Assembly (NCBI GenBank): GCA_023388995.1
Contig: JAEWFD010000042.1
Coordinates: 1 to 64,000 of the forward strand
Direction of reading: 5' to 3'
DNA from: Bacillota bacterium
GTDB taxonomy: Bacteria; Bacillota_I; Bacilli_A; Erysipelotrichales; Erysipelotrichaceae
Length of the DNA: 64,000 bases
The notes below the pieces were generated by a model. It was not told the DNA's origin, made no database searches, and worked only from the letters and a program-made list of their open reading frames with translations. This document shows, in pieces, positions 60,538 to 64,000 of the stretch. Position 1 is the stretch's first letter. Each line of letters opens with the position of its first letter. The position numbers were made by a program, and so were the translations under genes.

Positions 60538-62445
60538 GTGTGGAATATCGACTTTGAGCTGCTGACGGCAGTATTGCTGGTAATTGTACTGATTTATTTT
60601 CTTTCGGGAAAACGAATGGTTAATTACCAAAGCAATATTTACATGGTTTTATTGATACTATCCCTCAGCAATACGGCAATACGCATTGCGATGGACCTGA
60701 TGTTCCAATACCGGATGCGCCTTCCTTTGGTTTTGCTGGATGGCATATCAACGTTGTATTTTGCGAGTAAGAGTTATGTGTTTTATTTATTATTTTATTA
60801 TATCAATCTAGTCACGATTAACCAGTTTGCCAAGAAATTTGTATTGAAAAGTGTCTATGCCATTCCGCTGATTATTGCCGGAGGGATGCTGGTGGCGAAT
60901 GCATTCTGGCCGCTGGTGCTCAATTCTACGTATGATCAAGGATTGGTCTTCTATCAAGGACGGATCGTATTGGATGTTGTCTGGATGATTTATTTGCTGC
61001 TATCATTGGCCCAAGTCTATCATTATCGAAACCGGCTGAGTGACCAGCAGCGGCTGGCAATCCTAATCACGTTGTTATTTGTGATCGGGGCGATCATCAT
61101 GCAAAATTTGGCGCCGAAGTATCTGTTAACAGATCTAGCACTTGGTGTGGGGATGTTGCTGTTTTATTTTGTGATTGAAAATCCAAAGCTGACCATGGAT
61201 GAATTAACGGGCTTATTTAATCGTTCTGCTTTTTTGGAACGGATGGATGCCGACATCAAACGCAAAGTGCCATTCTATGTCATTACAATGGCAATGGATG
61301 ATTTCAAGTTTATCAATGAGACATTCGGCTATTATTACGGCGATTTGCTGTTGAAAGCGATTGGAAGCAAATTAAAGACAGCAGCGAAGTTTTCTTATCG
61401 CTATATGAGTGATATGTTTAGTATTGTGGTGTACGATGAAAGTCAGGTTATGCCGATTATCAACCGCATTAAGTCAAAACTGGATGAACCATGGAATATC
61501 AATTCAACGGTATGCCTGCTCTCTGCAAGCTTCAGTGTGGTTTCATATCCGGCAAATGCCGATTCTTCCAATGAGTTGAATGATTTTATCGTTTACACGG
61601 TGCAGGAGGCAAAACGCGGAAGCAAAGGGGGCATCTCCTTCGGCGAGAACTCTGCGAAAGCCCGCATCAAACGAAACAATACGATTGAATATTTGTTGAA
61701 AGAAGCAATTAAATTTGACCGGTTTGAGGTGTATTATCAGCCAATTTATTCGGTCCGTGAGCAGCGGTATATCGCAGCGGAAGCATTGGTACGCCTGCGT
61801 GACGAGGAACTGGGTTTCATTTCACCGGCGGAGTTTATTCCAATTGCTGAGAAAAATGGAACGATCTTAAAAATCGGGCAGATTGTATTTGAGAAAGTCT
61901 GTTCCTTCATTCAGGAATATCAGATTGAGAAATTGGGTTTGAAATACATTGAAGTTAATTTGTCGGTTGTCCAATGCATGCAGCGTCGTCTGGCACCGGA
62001 ACTGATCGCAATTATGAAGCAGCATCAGGTTGATCCGAAGCTGATTAATTTTGAATTGACTGAAACTTCTGTTGCGGAGTCAAAAGGTATGCTGGAAACG
62101 ACAATGAATGAATTGATTTCCTATGGCTGCCGCTTCTCATTAGATGATTTTGGCACCGGGTACAGCAACATCAGCTATGTGACGCAGCTGCCGTTTAATA
62201 TTGTGAAGATTGATCGCGGCTTTGTGTGGGCGTCACAGACGAGTACCAAAGTAAATACTGCCATTGCCCATCTGATATCGATGTTCCGCAAAATGGATAT
62301 GGCGATTGTGGCGGAAGGTGTGGAAAGCAAAGAGCAGCTGGATATGCTGGTGGAAATGGATTGCGATTATATCCAGGGGTATTATTACAGCAAGCCGATT
62401 CGCAGCGATGAATTGATTAGATTAGTAAGTAACATACCTGCATGA
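60538..62445 (+). CDS. Degenerate GGDEF / intact EAL c-di-GMP phosphodiesterase with membrane sensor
   Basis: About 635 residues. Six to seven hydrophobic helices (1-225), then a GGDEF domain whose signature reads RYMSDMFSIVV, so it lost the cyclase motif. The EAL domain (about 395-630) keeps AEALVRL, NLSVVQ, ELTETS, DDFGTGYSN, KIDRGFV, EGVES and GYYYSKP. It should hydrolyse c-di-GMP; the dead GGDEF may sense GTP. AGGGGTG is near TTG 60532 and GTG 60538; GTG is preferred for spacing. Pairs functionally with the cyclase at 31.7 kb. Confidence 0.92.
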   Translation: MWNIDFELLTAVLLVIVLIYFLSGKRMVNYQSNIYMVLLILSLSNTAIRIAMDLMFQYRMRLPLVLLDGISTLYFASKSYVFYLLFYYINLVTINQFAKKFVLKSVYAIPLIIAGGMLVANAFWPLVLNSTYDQGLVFYQGRIVLDVVWMIYLLLSLAQVYHYRNRLSDQQRLAILITLLFVIGAIIMQNLAPKYLLTDLALGVGMLLFYFVIENPKLTMDELTGLFNRSAFLERMDADIKRKVPFYVITMAMDDFKFINETFGYYYGDLLLKAIGSKLKTAAKFSYRYMSDMFSIVVYDESQVMPIINRIKSKLDEPWNINSTVCLLSASFSVVSYPANADSSNELNDFIVYTVQEAKRGSKGGISFGENSAKARIKRNNTIEYLLKEAIKFDRFEVYYQPIYSVREQRYIAAEALVRLRDEELGFISPAEFIPIAEKNGTILKIGQIVFEKVCSFIQEYQIEKLGLKYIEVNLSVVQCMQRRLAPELIAIMKQHQVDPKLINFELTETSVAESKGMLETTMNELISYGCRFSLDDFGTGYSNISYVTQLPFNIVKIDRGFVWASQTSTKVNTAIAHLISMFRKMDMAIVAEGVESKEQLDMLVEMDCDYIQGYYYSKPIRSDELIRLVSNIPA

Positions 62446-62471
62446 AAAAACGAGCGCAATGCTCGTTTTTG
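62446..62471. terminator. Bidirectional terminator
   Basis: AAAAACGAGC-GCAAT-GCTCGTTTTT between convergent genes. Confidence 0.88.
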
Positions 62472-62475
62472 GTTG

Positions 62476-62844
62476 TTATCGTGCGGGAATGATTTCAATC
62501 CAGTATCCATCAGGATCTTGAATGAAATAAATGCCCATGCTTGGATTCTCATAGCAGATGACATCCATTGCTTTGTGTTTTTGGTAAGCACCATCGAAAT
62601 CTGCTACCTGAAATGCTAAATGAAATTCTTCATCACCAAGATTATAAGGTTCTGTGTGATCGCGTAAATACGTCAATTCCAATGTGAAATTTGTCTTATT
62701 GTCAGTCAGGTAGACTAAAGTAAAACTGCCGTCACTTGCTTCTTTACGACGGTGAATCGTTAATCCAAGTGCTTGTTCATAGAAGGCAAGGCTTTTCTCA
62801 AGATTTAATATATTAAAGTTAAAATGTGCGAATGTAAAGTCCAT
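62476..62844 (-). CDS. VOC family protein (glyoxalase I/GloA-like)
   Basis: 122 residues. Starts FAHFNFNILNLEKSLAFYEQALGL (metal ligand His), LTYLRDHTEPYNLGDEEFHLAFQV and GIYFIQDPDGYWIEII. The pattern with H, E, H, E ligands fits lactoylglutathione lyase. ATG 62844 has GAGGAG 6 nt upstream. In anaerobes without glutathione the true substrate may be another thiol adduct. Confidence 0.9.
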   Translation of the reverse strand: MDFTFAHFNFNILNLEKSLAFYEQALGLTIHRRKEASDGSFTLVYLTDNKTNFTLELTYLRDHTEPYNLGDEEFHLAFQVADFDGAYQKHKAMDVICYENPSMGIYFIQDPDGYWIEIIPAR

Positions 62845-62994
62845 GATCATTCTCCTCTCTTCTCTAGTATAGCAGAATCTGGCAACTCTGTACAAATTAG
62901 GGGTATTGAATGAGAAAACAATCTGGAAAGTAATTTAATTTGTAAAGTGATATCGGGAAATTGGTAAAAAAATGAAGTAATTTGTGCTTTGGTG

Positions 62995-63023
62995 TTCAAT
63001 TTAGGGATATAGGTTGTTATAAT
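62995..63023 (+). promoter_or_regulatory. Promoter of the ABC ATPase gene
   Basis: TTCAAT (62995-63000), 17-nt spacer, perfect TATAAT (63018-63023), with a leader of about 75 nt. Confidence 0.65.
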
Positions 63024-63105
63024 AAAGGTGCATGCTTTGGCGTCAGTCTGGGAGGAAACAACGTCTAAAGTGTATAAAATCAGAAATCTTATGGAGGAGA
63101 CTGCA

Positions 63106-64000
63106 ATGATTGAAGTCAAAAACTTGCGAAAAGTGTTTGATAACGGATTTGAAGCATTGAAGAATGTAAGCTTTACGATTGAAAATGGCGATTTGATTTG
63201 CTTGTTAGGTCCATCCGGGTGCGGCAAGACAACCATTTTGAATTTAATTGCCGGACTGTTAGATCCGACCGATGGTGATATCATCAACAATGGTATTACG
63301 ATGGTTGATAAACATCCAAAGGATCGCGATATCGGCTTTGTGTTTCAGAATTATGCATTATATCCGCATTTGACCGTATTGGAAAATGTCATGTTTCCGC
63401 TTCGCGTCGGTTCAAAAAAGAAACCGCTGAAAGAAGCAGAAAAACTGGCTCGCAAGTTTATGAAATTAACAAGCATCGAGGAATTGGCAGAAAAAAAACC
63501 AAGTACGATGTCCGGTGGTCAGCAGCAGCGGGTTGCCATAACCAGAGCATTGGTTCAGAATCCGAGTATTCTGCTGCTGGATGAGCCGCTTTCCAATCTG
63601 GATGCCCGCTTGCGTCTGCGTATTCGGGAAGAAATCAGATCTCTTGTTAAAGAAGTGGGAATTACCACCATTTTCGTAACCCATGACCAGGAAGAAGCAC
63701 TGTCAATCAGTGATAAAATTGTATTGATGGATCAAGGTGTGATTCAGCAACATGATGATCCGCAGAATCTGTATCTGGAACCAAATAATCTATTTGTAGC
63801 GAAGTTTATCGGCAATCCTATCATCAATATTCTTCCTGTGACGATTACAAAAGGGAAAATTCAGGGTGGTGCTTTTTCCTTCTACTCGGATTGCTTAGTT
63901 GCATCCAGAATGAAAGAAGAATTAAAAGATGGAACTTATTTGCTGGGGGTTCGTCCCGAGGATGTAATCTTATCGGAAGATGCTCCATTATTCACGGCAA
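63106..64000 (+). CDS. UgpC/MsmK-type ABC transporter ATP-binding protein, 3' end cut by the window
   Basis: 298 codons present. Walker A GPSGCGKTT (near 36), Q-loop VFQNYAL, signature MSGGQQQRVA, Walker B LLLDEPLSNLDARLR, D-loop and switch THDQEEAL. After residue 235 the TOBE-type regulatory domain begins (FIGNPIINILPVTI, GVRPEDVIL). This is the sugar/glycerol-3-phosphate importer subclass. GGAGGAGACTGCA precedes the ATG. Partner permeases probably lie beyond the window. Substrate undetermined. Confidence 0.9.
   Translation, partial: MIEVKNLRKVFDNGFEALKNVSFTIENGDLICLLGPSGCGKTTILNLIAGLLDPTDGDIINNGITMVDKHPKDRDIGFVFQNYALYPHLTVLENVMFPLRVGSKKKPLKEAEKLARKFMKLTSIEELAEKKPSTMSGGQQQRVAITRALVQNPSILLLDEPLSNLDARLRLRIREEIRSLVKEVGITTIFVTHDQEEALSISDKIVLMDQGVIQQHDDPQNLYLEPNNLFVAKFIGNPIINILPVTITKGKIQGGAFSFYSDCLVASRMKEELKDGTYLLGVRPEDVILSEDAPLFTA

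Overview
The window reads as a chromosome segment of a low-to-moderate GC Bacillota (Firmicutes), most likely a gut anaerobe of the Erysipelotrichia or Clostridia type. This is inferred from strong AGGAGG-type ribosome binding sites, TTGACA-17-TATAAT promoters, a T-box leader, an FprA flavodiiron protein, TelA/XpaC and AzlCD, and many intrinsic terminators. No rRNA, tRNA or CRISPR array was seen. The species cannot be fixed from the sequence alone.

Region 1 (1-7.4 kb, accessory, mostly minus strand) is one end of a mobilizable resistance element. It carries a 23S rRNA methyltransferase of the Erm type (cut by the window edge), a small HTH protein, and a Mef-type macrolide efflux pump. The pump sits behind an attenuation leader that encodes a 7-residue peptide, MLIRIRK. 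An XRE regulator and a MobA/VirD2-type relaxase follow. Next to the relaxase lies a two-gene cassette resembling phage-defence genes: an AbiJ-NTD3-like protein with a C-terminal PD-(D/E)XK nuclease, and an Abi/HEPN-like protein.

Region 2 (7.45-12.9 kb, very AT-rich, plus strand) is a damaged defence island. It holds an intact 815-residue RADAR-type adenosine deaminase (RdrB-like), preceded only by an 81-codon ORF that may be the tail of a truncated RdrA ATPase. Next come the ruins of a DUF3732 (ABC-3C) ATPase gene and an intact CoiA-like nuclease with a coiled-coil tail.

Region 3 (13-31.5 kb) mixes housekeeping and accessory genes: a DEAD-box helicase, a methyltransferase, a heterodimeric ABC exporter divergent from a LysR regulator with a palindromic site between them, small enzymes, FprA and guaC. 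It also holds a second AT-rich defence-like pair at 25.5-29.5 kb: a PLD-nuclease/superfamily-2 helicase/DUF3427 protein and a NERD-HRDC protein.

Region 4 (31.6-64 kb, higher GC, typical chromosome) contains a periplasmic-sensor diguanylate cyclase, AzlCD, an M28 lipoprotein peptidase, a TetR-GNAT-Eis operon with a clear operator, NUDIX, EamA, HAD, a ferritin-like protein and a peroxiredoxin. It continues with an H-NOX/methyl-accepting sensor that has every residue of the O2-binding pocket, an M20 peptidase, a MarR-OYE-CMD operon, AKR, LDH and an XpaC-TelA-LemA-TPM envelope operon. It ends with a T-box-controlled asnB, a degenerate-GGDEF/EAL protein and a sugar-type ABC ATPase cut by the window end.

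Themes that link the genes: macrolide resistance with translation-coupled induction; several layers of intact and broken antiviral modules at the inner end of the mobile element; an oxygen-handling set (H-NOX sensor, FprA, peroxiredoxin, ferritin-like protein); and opposing c-di-GMP enzymes.
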